Below, in pieces: positions 24,976 through 32,906 of a DNA stretch of 64,000 nucleotides. The first letter of the stretch is position 1. Every line of letters begins with the position of its first letter. This stretch comes from Bacteroidaceae bacterium (GTDB lineage Bacteria; Bacteroidota; Bacteroidia; Bacteroidales; Bacteroidaceae). The translations under genes and the position numbers were made by a program. Under the pieces are notes generated by a model. It searched no databases. It was given only the letters and a program-made list of their open reading frames with translations, and was not told the DNA's origin. The stretch lies in assembly GCA_017940185.1 (NCBI GenBank), contig JAGAZE010000043.1, positions 1-64,000 of the forward strand, given 5' to 3'.

Positions 24976-26985
24976 ATGATGAAACGTTCCCTCCTCTTTG
25001 CAGCCCTTGCCCTGTCGGCGTGGCTGCCCACCGTCGATGCGCAGACAGCATCTGCTGATGCCTCGTCGTCGTCGCCTATGTCGCTGTATCCCAGTGATGC
25101 ACGTCCCCACTATTATCCCTCGCACAAGCCTTGCACGCGGTGGTGGTGGTTTGCCGACGATATCGACTCACGCGACGTGCGCGACCAGCTCGTCTACCTG
25201 CGCGATCACGGCTTTGGCGGCGTGGAGATAGCGTGGGTCTATCCCGCCTTCCTCGACACGGCCAAGCGTCGCCCCGAGTTTCTCTCGCCCGAATGGCAGG
25301 CTCCTGTCAATGAGGCAAAGCGCATAGCCGACTCGCTGGGACTCAGCTGCGACTTCACCTACGGAACGCTATGGCCCTTCAACGACCTGCACCTGCCCGA
25401 TGGCGACCAGACGCGAACCTACAGCGACACCATCAAGCCGGCCGAGCGGCTCTACACATGGGACCACCCACGCATGGCACGCATCATCAATCATCTCGAC
25501 CGAAATGCATTCTACCGCTATGCCAACAAGATGAACGACGCGCTGCGCAAAGCCTACCGTGGCACACCATCGGGCGTGTTCGTCGACTCGTGGGAGGTGG
25601 AGACGCTCTACGCGTGGACAGACGGCTTCGGCGATACCTTCTACAATCAGCACGGCTACCGCATAGAGCCCTACATGGAGGCGCAGAGCCTGATGGAGGA
25701 GGCCAACCGAGACGTGTTCTACGACTATATGTCGACCCTCTCGGGCTACGTGCTGAACGAGTTTTATGGCCCCTATGGCGAGAACGCCGCCCGCCAGGGG
25801 GCCTTCTCACGCGCGCAGTGTGCCGGCGCACCCACCGACCTGCTCACTGCCTACACACTCGTAGACGTGTCTGAGACGGAAGCACTGCTCTACGAACCAT
25901 CGTTCTCGAAGATAGCAGCCTCGGCGGCGGCGCTCACAAGCAAACCCGTGGTGAGTGCAGAGACATTCACTTGCACCTACGGATGGACAGGCCTGCTGAA
26001 AGACAACGGACACGGCAAAAGCCCCTATCAGGGAAAGGAACAGCCGGCCGACCTCAAGCTGATATGCGACGCCCTCTTCGCCAACGGAACCAACCAGATA
26101 TTCTGGCACGGATTTGCTTTCAACAAGAAGGGGCAAAACAAACAGCACTTCTACACCACCGTGCAGGTGAGCATGAACGATGACGACTATCTGAGCGGTC
26201 GGGCGCTGACCGAATTCAACGACTACATGACGCGGGTGTCGGGCTATATGCGGCGCGGCCACAGCTATAGCGATCTTGCCGTCTACATGCCGCTGGAAGA
26301 CGCATGGATGAACGGTTTCTACCCCGACGAGTTCCGCAAGGTGATGAAGTGGGTGTGGGGCCAATACGAACTGCGGTTTATCGACACGCCAAAGCAATAC
26401 AAAGGCATGCAGCCGCTATGGGTCAACGGGCGCTTCCTCTCGCAGGCGCACTATGCCGACGGACAGCTGCACTGCGGCGACATGACCTTCAAGGCGCTAT
26501 ATGTCGGAGTAGACCACATGGAACTGGCATCACTGCAACATATATTGCGCCTGGCACGACAAGGACTGCCCGTCATACTCGCCACCACACCGAAAGAGCC
26601 CGGCACACGCAAGCACCACAGCGAGTATACCGCACTGCTGCAGCAACTGCAGGCACTGCCCAATGTGAGTGCCGACGGCAGCGCCATGACGGTACAACCC
26701 CTGATAGAGGGACACGACCTGCCCGACTTCTGGGCACGACAGGAGGGCGACGAACTCTACATCTTCTTCGCCAACCCCATGACGCAAACCATCAAGTATC
26801 CGCTCGAGTATTGCTACGCCTTTACCGACAAGGGAGCAAAGCGCGACATCACTGTCAACCACCACGGACGAAGCGAGAAATACTCATTGCGCTTCAGGCC
26901 CACAGAGTCAATCTTGCTGAAAGTGACAAAGAAAGGCATAGAGAAAATAGAACTGGGCTATATGCCGAAGAAGATAGAAAAGTAA
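24976..26985 (+). CDS. Exported glycoside hydrolase, GH106-like (possible alpha-L-rhamnosidase)
   Basis: 669 aa. The signal peptide ends near TVDA-QT. The mature start, KPCTRWWWFADDIDSRDVRD, then LRDHGFGGVEI, is the form seen at the beginning of GH106-type TIM-barrel enzymes. Later barrel segments include GVFVDSWEVE, NGTNQIFWHGFAF and KPVVSAETFT. It is shorter than typical GH106 members (about 1000 aa), lacking the large C-terminal beta domains, so the family call is tentative. It probably cleaves rhamnose-like or other plant-type glycosides. No SusC/SusD pair is adjacent. Confidence 0.5.
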   Translation: MMKRSLLFAALALSAWLPTVDAQTASADASSSSPMSLYPSDARPHYYPSHKPCTRWWWFADDIDSRDVRDQLVYLRDHGFGGVEIAWVYPAFLDTAKRRPEFLSPEWQAPVNEAKRIADSLGLSCDFTYGTLWPFNDLHLPDGDQTRTYSDTIKPAERLYTWDHPRMARIINHLDRNAFYRYANKMNDALRKAYRGTPSGVFVDSWEVETLYAWTDGFGDTFYNQHGYRIEPYMEAQSLMEEANRDVFYDYMSTLSGYVLNEFYGPYGENAARQGAFSRAQCAGAPTDLLTAYTLVDVSETEALLYEPSFSKIAASAAALTSKPVVSAETFTCTYGWTGLLKDNGHGKSPYQGKEQPADLKLICDALFANGTNQIFWHGFAFNKKGQNKQHFYTTVQVSMNDDDYLSGRALTEFNDYMTRVSGYMRRGHSYSDLAVYMPLEDAWMNGFYPDEFRKVMKWVWGQYELRFIDTPKQYKGMQPLWVNGRFLSQAHYADGQLHCGDMTFKALYVGVDHMELASLQHILRLARQGLPVILATTPKEPGTRKHHSEYTALLQQLQALPNVSADGSAMTVQPLIEGHDLPDFWARQEGDELYIFFANPMTQTIKYPLEYCYAFTDKGAKRDITVNHHGRSEKYSLRFRPTESILLKVTKKGIEKIELGYMPKKIEK

Positions 26986-27061
26986 GGTATGTCGCAAGAC
27001 CGGTGCCTGCACCAGTGCGTACCACCTGTCACACCCTGACTCATTCACAAGTTTACAATAC

Positions 27062-27112
27062 AACAGGCTGATGGCGCCGATAAGCCATCAGCTTGTTTGC
27101 TTTTACAAAAAA
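27062..27112 (+). terminator. Rho-independent terminator
   Basis: AACAGGCTGATGGC (27062-27075) pairs with GCCATCAGCTTGTT (27084-27097), then TGCTTTT. Confidence 0.8.
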
Positions 27113-27123
27113 AAAGCCCGATA

Positions 27124-27156
27124 TTTTGTCTGCTCCCACCGCATGCGCTACCTTTG
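27124..27156 (+). promoter_or_regulatory. Complete Bacteroidales promoter for the thiamine unit
   Basis: TTTTG at 27124-27128, 20-bp spacer, TACCTTTG at 27149-27156, just before the TPP riboswitch. Confidence 0.82.
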
Positions 27157-27177
27157 CCCACGATATGCAAAGCGCAT

Positions 27178-27260
27178 GTTAAGGGGTGGCAGGCCCGTCG
27201 GCCTGTCTGAGATCATACCCTCCGACCTGATCCGGATAATGCCGGCGTAGGGAAACAAGG
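27178..27260 (+). promoter_or_regulatory. TPP riboswitch (THI element)
   Basis: The core TPP motifs are present in order: GGGGTGGC, CTGAGA, TACCCTCCGACCTGATC, CGGATAATGCCGGCGTAGGGAA. The variable P3 hairpin is GGCAGGCCCGTCGGCCTGTC. It senses thiamine pyrophosphate and lies 60 nt before a TonB-dependent receptor gene and then pnuT, so it should repress thiamine uptake when TPP is plentiful. No obvious U-run terminator lies between it and the start, which suggests translational control. Confidence 0.95.
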
Positions 27261-27319
27261 CGACTGATGATGAGCCCCTTATCGGTACAATCCAATCATC
27301 AATCCACCAGCTGTACAAT

Positions 27320-29599
27320 ATGAAAAATAGTATTCTCCTGTTTGCTGTCGCCTGCGCCACAGCATCCGCCCTTCATGCACAGACTGCCAAGCCATCGCTG
27401 GCCGACACCACCTACACACATGCCCTGCAAGGCATTGAAGTGGTCAGCACACGGGCCACAAGCACAACGCCGATGGCTTTCTCCAATCTCACACAACAAC
27501 AAATAGAAGCCGTCAACCACGGCAAAGACATCCCATCACTGCTATCCATGCTACCTTCGGTCACCTTTTCCTCCGATGCCGGTATGGGCATAGGCTACAC
27601 AGGTATACACGTGCGCGGCACCGACCCCACACGTATCAACATTACCGCCAACGGCATACCGCTCAACGATGCCGAGTCGTCGCAGCTCTACTGGGTCAAC
27701 ATGGGCGACTTCGCCTCCTCCGTGCAGTCTATACAGATGCAGCGCGGGGTAGGTACGTCGACCAACGGAGCAGGCGCCTTCGGAGCCACTGTCAACATGC
27801 AAACGGCGGCAATAGGCCCCAAACCCGCATTCGGCATCGACCTCGCGGCAGGCTCCTACGGCACACATAAGGAGACGTTGCGATTTTCGACAGGACTCTT
27901 CGGCAAACGCCGCTGGGGGCTCCAGGGACGGCTGTCGAACATAGGAAGCGACGGATATATCGACCACGCCACCTCGCGACTCAACTCCTACTTCCTGCAA
28001 GGCGGATACTTCGCCGAACGCACCGTGGTGAAACTCATCACCTTCAACGGATGGGAGAAGACATACATGGCGTGGGACTATGCCTCGCGCGCCGACATGG
28101 AGAAGTACGGACGCACCTACAACCCCTCAGGGCTCTACACTGACACCGACGGAGTGATACAACGCTATCCCAACCAGACGGACAACTACCACCAGCAGCA
28201 CTATCAGCTGATATGGAACCAGACGCTGACCGACGCATGGAAACTCAACACCGCACTGCACTACACCCACGGTAAGGGATTCTACGAGCAATACAAAAGC
28301 AATCAGAAGCTGTACAAGTACCACATCTACGACGAGGCAGTGAGCAAGAGCGACCTCGTGCGGCAGAAGCGCATGGAAAACGACTTCTACGGCTTTGTGG
28401 CTTCGCTCAACTATGAGCGTGTGCAGAATCTGACAGCCAACATTGGCGGCGGCATCAACCGCTACGACGGCGACCACTTCGGGCGCGTGGTAAAAGTGAC
28501 GACACCGGGAATAGACTACGACCGCAACCACCGCTACTACGACAACAACGCCGTGAAGACAGATGCCAACCTATACCTGAAAGCTACCTACATGCTGCTG
28601 CCCGCAGTGTCGGTGTTTGGCGATGTGCAGACACGCTGGGTGAGCTACAAAATGCGCGGCACCTCGCAGGAATACGACGGCGACAAGCAGCAGATGCCGC
28701 TCAGCATGAAGCGCAACTACAAGTTCTTCAACCCCAAGGCGGGCGTCACCTACCAGCCCGCGCGCAACCACACACTCTACGCCTCCTACGCCATAGCACA
28801 CAAGGAACCCACGCGCAACGACTTTGAAGACATGCTGGCAGAAGCCGAGACAGTAAACCCGAAAGCCGAACGCCTCAACGACCTGGAAGTGGGATACCGC
28901 TACAGCACACCGAAACTCAACTTCAGCGTCAACGCCTACTGGATGGACTACGACAATCAGTTTGTGCTGACCGGCGCACAGGACGCCAACGGCGAGATGG
29001 TGGCGCGAAACATCAAGGACAGCTACCGCCTCGGCGTGGAACTGGCCGCAGGATGGACGCCGCTGAAGGGGCTGCGATGGGACATCAACGCCACATGGAG
29101 CCGCAACAGGGCAAAAAATATGCAACTCACCGTGCTCGACGAACAGACATGGGAACAATCCAAATACAACGTGGGGACTACACACCTCGCATTCTCGCCC
29201 GAGTGGATACTCAACAACATGATCAGCTATGAGTGGAACAACCTGAAATGCTCGCTCACGAGCAAGTACGTGGGTTCGCAGTATATGACCAACAGCAACT
29301 TCCGCTCCTACACCGACCAAGACGGAAACCGTATCAGTGCCATGCTCAACGCATACTTCACCACCGATTTCGACATCTCCTACACACTACGCTTCAGGCA
29401 TGTGAAGACACTGACACTGGGCGTGACAGTCTACAACCTGTTCAACAAGAAGTATGAGAGCAACGGCTCCTGCTCGATGAACTTCCGCCGCACCGCCGAC
29501 GGCATAGAGAGCTTCGGCAACTGGGACTTCTGGTCGTGGGCAACCTACTCCGCACAGGCACCCGCACACTTCCTGGCTCACCTCAGCATCAATCTATAG
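27320..29599 (+). CDS. TonB-dependent outer-membrane receptor, thiamine-type
   Basis: 759 aa. The signal peptide ends near SALHA-QT. The plug domain begins with LQGIEVVSTRATSTTPMAFS and holds GIHVRGTDPTRINITANGIP and the QSIQMQRGVGTSTNGAGAFG segment. A 22-strand barrel follows, ending with FLAHLSINL (hydrophobic/aromatic last strand). No carboxypeptidase-like N-domain is present. The TPP riboswitch upstream and pnuT 26 bp downstream make thiamine, or a thiamine precursor, the likely ligand. This matches the known Bacteroides thiamine-receptor arrangement. Confidence 0.9.
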   Translation: MKNSILLFAVACATASALHAQTAKPSLADTTYTHALQGIEVVSTRATSTTPMAFSNLTQQQIEAVNHGKDIPSLLSMLPSVTFSSDAGMGIGYTGIHVRGTDPTRINITANGIPLNDAESSQLYWVNMGDFASSVQSIQMQRGVGTSTNGAGAFGATVNMQTAAIGPKPAFGIDLAAGSYGTHKETLRFSTGLFGKRRWGLQGRLSNIGSDGYIDHATSRLNSYFLQGGYFAERTVVKLITFNGWEKTYMAWDYASRADMEKYGRTYNPSGLYTDTDGVIQRYPNQTDNYHQQHYQLIWNQTLTDAWKLNTALHYTHGKGFYEQYKSNQKLYKYHIYDEAVSKSDLVRQKRMENDFYGFVASLNYERVQNLTANIGGGINRYDGDHFGRVVKVTTPGIDYDRNHRYYDNNAVKTDANLYLKATYMLLPAVSVFGDVQTRWVSYKMRGTSQEYDGDKQQMPLSMKRNYKFFNPKAGVTYQPARNHTLYASYAIAHKEPTRNDFEDMLAEAETVNPKAERLNDLEVGYRYSTPKLNFSVNAYWMDYDNQFVLTGAQDANGEMVARNIKDSYRLGVELAAGWTPLKGLRWDINATWSRNRAKNMQLTVLDEQTWEQSKYNVGTTHLAFSPEWILNNMISYEWNNLKCSLTSKYVGSQYMTNSNFRSYTDQDGNRISAMLNAYFTTDFDISYTLRFRHVKTLTLGVTVYNLFNKKYESNGSCSMNFRRTADGIESFGNWDFWSWATYSAQAPAHFLAHLSINL

Positions 29600-29625
29600 A
29601 CAAGCCAGATAAGGATTAACTCCCC

Positions 29626-30231
29626 ATGTCGCTCTATCTCGATATTGTCACCACTGTCCTCGGACTGGCCTACATCGTGCTGGAATATCGCGCCAGCCTG
29701 TGGATGTGGGCAGTGGGATTCGTGATGCAGGTGCTCGGCATCGTGCTCTACTACGACAAAGGACTCTATGCCGACTGCGGCATGGAGTTCTACTACCTGT
29801 CGATGACCGTCTACGGCTTCCTGATGTGGCGCCGTGGCGGCAAGAAAAGCTCCGACGGGCAACAAGTGGGGAAGGGCACAGCGTCGGCGCGCCCCATCAC
29901 CCACATGCCGAGGCGGCTGATGGCGCTGTGGATAGGCATCGGCATGCTGCTATGGGCGCTCATCTGGTATCTGCTCACCGCCTACACCGACTCGCGCGTG
30001 CCCATAGCCGACAGCTTCACCACTGCCTTCAGCCTCGTGGGAATATGGGCATTGGCACGCAAGTATTTGGAACAGTGGGTGGTGTGGATTGTCGTCGACG
30101 TGGTCACATCGGCACTCTACTTCTACAAGGACATCCCCTTCAAGGCATCGCTCTACGCACTCTACGTCGTCATCGCAGTGTTCGGTTACCGTCGTTGGCT
30201 ACGGATAATGAAACAAGAGAGCAACACTTAG
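29626..30231 (+). CDS. pnuT: PnuT thiamine transporter (PnuC family)
   Basis: 201 aa, inner membrane, six or seven segments. The N-terminal part (DIVTTVLGLAYIVLEYRASL, then WMWAVGFVMQVLG) and the C-terminal WIVVDVVTSALYFYKDIPFK carry the PnuC-family W/D/Y residues. PnuC relatives next to TPP riboswitches carry thiamine by facilitated diffusion and need intracellular phosphorylation for trapping. The pyrophosphokinase gene that usually follows in Bacteroides is not in this window. Confidence 0.9.
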   Translation: MSLYLDIVTTVLGLAYIVLEYRASLWMWAVGFVMQVLGIVLYYDKGLYADCGMEFYYLSMTVYGFLMWRRGGKKSSDGQQVGKGTASARPITHMPRRLMALWIGIGMLLWALIWYLLTAYTDSRVPIADSFTTAFSLVGIWALARKYLEQWVVWIVVDVVTSALYFYKDIPFKASLYALYVVIAVFGYRRWLRIMKQESNT

Positions 30232-30257
30232 CTACACATATCAACTCGACAGAAAAC

Positions 30258-30316
30258 CAAAATCAGTGATATTTTCTACCAATAAGTGATATTTTCTACC
30301 AATATCACTGATTTTG
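30258..30316. repeat. Tandem-inverted short repeat (20-bp period)
   Basis: A 16-bp perfect inverted repeat, CAAAATCAGTGATATT (30258-30273) and AATATCACTGATTTTG (30301-30316), encloses two 20-bp units of RAGTGATATTTTCTACCAAT type (30264-30283 and 30284-30303). The right arm, read from 30298, is ACCAAT-ATCACT-GATTTTGC, the same template as the next two arrays. Confidence 0.9.
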
Positions 30317-30365
30317 CGTTGTCATCGGGGGGCACTTGTCGTCCCACCGCACAACAGTTGCCGAC

Positions 30366-30427
30366 CAATCTCGTCGATTTTGGTTGGCAATCTCGTCGAT
30401 TTTGGTTGGCAATCTCGTCGATTTTGC
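30366..30427. repeat. Tandem short repeat (22-bp period, three units)
   Basis: CAATCTCGTCGATTTTGGTTGG starts at 30366 and 30388, with a partial third unit at 30410-30427. Read with its preceding bases, the first unit is ACCAAT-CTCGTC-GATTTTGG. It lies 50 bp after the array at 30258-30316. Confidence 0.9.
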
Positions 30428-30593
30428 ATTCTCATCAGGTGCCGACACGCCCACCTCGGTGCTTCCTCCTGCCACCTTCCAATACGCAGCAGGACGCAGC
30501 GCATGGTACACGCTGCAAGGAGAGCGCTGCAAAGAGCGCCCGACGAATCCGGGCATATATATCAACAACGGCAGAAAGGTTGTCGTAAAATAA
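30428..30593 (+). pseudogene. Orphan C-terminal sorting-type tail of a lost secreted protein
   Basis: The frame ends AWYTLQGERCKERPTNPGIY then INNGRKVVVK and stop. This matches the tail of the gene at 558-2087 (WYTIDGRQLNGMPTQRGLYI then NGKKVVIK). Upstream, the frame runs straight into the 22-bp repeats and has no signal peptide or domain, so the body of the gene has gone. A very short expressed protein from an ATG at 30336 is possible but unlikely. Confidence 0.6.
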
Positions 30594-30604
30594 ACGCAGA
30601 AACT

Positions 30605-30832
30605 ATGAAAAAGACCTATATGCAGCCCGCCTCATGTGTGGTGGAACTGTTGCTGCACGATGCCACCAATCAGAACGTGCCCATCTTCGGCGAAGGAAGC
30701 CGTGGAGGAGGACCCGGCATTGCCGACGGAAAGGAAGATGAATGGGATGACGACGACTGGGATACTGACTTGCTCAGGTATGTGAACCCTGAGAAGTGGG
30801 ATACGATGGACGCTGATGACGAAGAAGAGTGA
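30605..30832 (+). CDS. Small acidic Bacteroidales peptide
   Basis: 75 aa, starting MKKTYMQPASCVVELLLHDA, with a glycine-rich middle (GEGSRGGGPGIADG) and a very acidic C-terminus (DEWDDDDWDTDLL...DADDEEE). Short proteins beginning MKKxYxxP with acidic ends are common, uncharacterised genes in Prevotella, often beside secreted proteins with C-terminal tails. Here it follows the orphan tail by 11 bp, so it was probably cotranscribed with the lost gene. No function is assigned. Confidence 0.6.
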   Translation: MKKTYMQPASCVVELLLHDATNQNVPIFGEGSRGGGPGIADGKEDEWDDDDWDTDLLRYVNPEKWDTMDADDEEE

Positions 30833-30860
30833 CAGCAGTGCTACAAACTGTAGAAGAAAA

Positions 30861-30893
30861 CGATGGCAACTTGCTCGGGGCAGGTTGCCATCG
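30861..30893. terminator. Bidirectional terminator
   Basis: CGATGGCAAC (30861-30870) pairs with GTTGCCATCG (30884-30893). Read on the minus strand it is followed by TTTTCTTC, so it most clearly ends the dnaA transcript. Confidence 0.75.
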
Positions 30894-30955
30894 TCGTTGA
30901 AAAAGTTTCACTTATGTAGCCTTTTCGCAATTCTGTATGTAGGGTGGGGTGCTTG

Positions 30956-32359
30956 TCAGCTGAGCAGGTTGCGTTCGATGTGCTCTATCTCTGAGAGGAA
31001 GGTGTGGCTTTCCTTCATTTTCTTTTCTATCAGGCCTACGCTGTGGAGCACTGTGCTGTGGTCGCGTCCGCCGACGAGCTTTCCGATGCGCGCTGCCGGC
31101 ATTTTGGTGTGCTTCTGTGTGAGATACATGCATACTTGCCGCGCCTCTACGAGTGCGCGCTTGCGGCTGCGGCTCTGTACGTCGCTGGCCGAGACATGAT
31201 AGTATTGGCACACTTCGCCCACGATGTCGTCGACGGTGACGGGGCGGTTGTCGGTCTTCACCGAACGGCTGATGACGCGTTGCGCCAGTTGCAGGTCGAT
31301 GTCGCTGTTGTACACCACGCTGTAGGCCATGAGCGATGCTACGACACCCTCGAGGTCGCGCACGCTGGTGCCGGCAGTAGCGGCAATCATGCTCACCACG
31401 TCGTCGCCGATGCGCAGGCCGTTCTTGCGGATAAGGTAGTGCATGATGTCAGTACACAGCGTGGCATCGGGACGCTCTATCTCGGCAATGAGTCCGCAGC
31501 TGAAGCGTGTGATGAGGCGGGCGTCCATGCCGTCGAGGTCGACAGGTGGGCGGTCGGAAGCCAGCACGATGCGCTTGCCGTTGCGGAACAGGTGGTTGAG
31601 AATATGGAAGAAGGTGTTCTGCGTGCCCTTGGCGGTGGCCCACTCCTGCACGTCATCGATGATGAGCACGTCGACCGACTGATAGAAGCGTATGAAATCG
31701 TTGACGGTGTTTTGCTTGCTGGCATCCACATATTGCACTTGGAAGAGGCGTGCGCTGACGTAGAGCACGCGCATGTGGGGATAGCGTTGCTTGATGTGCA
31801 CGCCGATGGCGTTGATGAGGTGGGTCTTGCCGCAACCCGACGGACCATAGACAAACATGGGATTGAACTGTGTGGTGCTCGGATTGTCGGCTATGGCCAT
31901 GCCCACGGCACGGGGCAGCTTGTTGCTTTTGCCCTCGATGAAGGTGGCAAAGGTCTGCTGCATGTTCAGCTGCGGGTCGATGTCTTGCGGAGCAAGCGAG
32001 TCGAGCAGAGTGGGCGACTGATTGGCGGGGCCCATTGGCATGCAACCGTCGTCACTGCCGGCAACGCTGCCACCGGGAAGAATGGTGCTCAGGTCGTGAG
32101 TACCGTCGGTCAGCACGCGATAGGAGAGCTGCACACCCCTGCCGAAGCAGCGGCGCAACACTTTGCTCAACAGGTCGACAAAATTCTCTTCTATATACTC
32201 GTAGACGAAGGGGCTGGGCACACTCACCTGAAGCACGTTGCGCGCAGCATCGTACTCCACAAGCTGCAGAGGAGCAAACCATGTGGCATACTGTTCTTCT
32301 CTGACATTGTTGCGGATGAGCCGTAGACACTCTTCCCAAAGCTGTGTGGGCGTTTGCAT
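30956..32359 (-). CDS. dnaA: Chromosomal replication initiator protein DnaA
   Basis: 467 aa. Domain I (WEECLRLIRNNVREEQYATWF), a divergent linker (about 115-150), then an AAA+ domain III with Walker A GPSGCGKTHLINAIG (about 179) and Walker B VLIIDDVQEW. Domain IV carries the DnaA-box binding signature VGGRDHSTVLHSV near the C-terminus. Walker A has Cys where most DnaA have Leu or Val. It binds DnaA boxes and opens the origin. No cluster of DnaA boxes is visible on either side, so oriC is not placed here. Monocistronic. Confidence 0.95.
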   Translation of the reverse strand: MQTPTQLWEECLRLIRNNVREEQYATWFAPLQLVEYDAARNVLQVSVPSPFVYEYIEENFVDLLSKVLRRCFGRGVQLSYRVLTDGTHDLSTILPGGSVAGSDDGCMPMGPANQSPTLLDSLAPQDIDPQLNMQQTFATFIEGKSNKLPRAVGMAIADNPSTTQFNPMFVYGPSGCGKTHLINAIGVHIKQRYPHMRVLYVSARLFQVQYVDASKQNTVNDFIRFYQSVDVLIIDDVQEWATAKGTQNTFFHILNHLFRNGKRIVLASDRPPVDLDGMDARLITRFSCGLIAEIERPDATLCTDIMHYLIRKNGLRIGDDVVSMIAATAGTSVRDLEGVVASLMAYSVVYNSDIDLQLAQRVISRSVKTDNRPVTVDDIVGEVCQYYHVSASDVQSRSRKRALVEARQVCMYLTQKHTKMPAARIGKLVGGRDHSTVLHSVGLIEKKMKESHTFLSEIEHIERNLLS

Positions 32360-32906
32360 AAGTAATAGTCTATATATTGTGAGCGAAAGTGTGATCCCGA
32401 TAAGATTAAATGGGGCATTCTTTCTGTGGGGTGTGTGGCGTTTGCGGGGTGTGGCATGCGCCTAAGGGGATGTCCGGACAGAAAGAGGTGGGGCGGGGTG
32501 CTGGTGGGATCTTCTTTCTTATGTTTCCGTTTGCAAATGTCGCACTATTCTCCAATGTGGGCAAACGGCATGAAATCGCCCCGACAGGGTAGGGTTGGGG
32601 TAAATGTCTATCTGTTGGCACTTTACACGCTATCAGCAAAGGCAATGGGAAGAAACGCATTGTTGAAGCGCTGCAAACGTGTGTTTCTCAGTTAGTTGCC
32701 ATTGATGGTAAAAGCATTTTGCGTGAAGTGCTTTTGCCTTGAAAAGCAGTAGGGGAGAGGTGGAAAACGCCCATCAGATAAGGGTTTGCAAAAAAAAGTT
32801 TTCGCCCGAGGACTATTTGTATTGAGTTCGGATTAACACCACCCGAATGCAGAAGAAATACGTAAGTGGCGCAACTGCCTGACACTGGGAGCAAAGGGCT
32901 GAAAAA
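32360..32906. other. 547-bp intergenic region upstream of dnaA
   Basis: No credible gene. A CGTTTGC/GCAAACG inverted pair occurs near 32528-32567. A conserved-looking block lies at 32697-32860. It has a hairpin (GGTAAAAGCA 32708-32717 with TGCTTTTGCC 32730-32739), a run of eight A, and the phrase ACTATTTGTATTGAGTTCGG. This block looks like a dispersed intergenic repeat of Prevotella, from memory only. No TTATCCACA-type boxes were found. Confidence 0.4.

Noticed and set aside
30336..30593. Complete 85-codon protein gene
   Set aside because: The N-terminal half is encoded by the 22-bp repeats; only the C-terminal tail resembles protein, so it is listed as a remnant.
32688..32894. 68-codon minus-strand ORF upstream of dnaA
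   Set aside because: No signal, domain or promoter; it appears to be a chance frame through the intergenic block.
32360..32906. Replication origin beside dnaA
   Set aside because: No cluster of TTATCCACA-like boxes or clear AT-rich unwinding element was found; proximity to dnaA alone is not enough.
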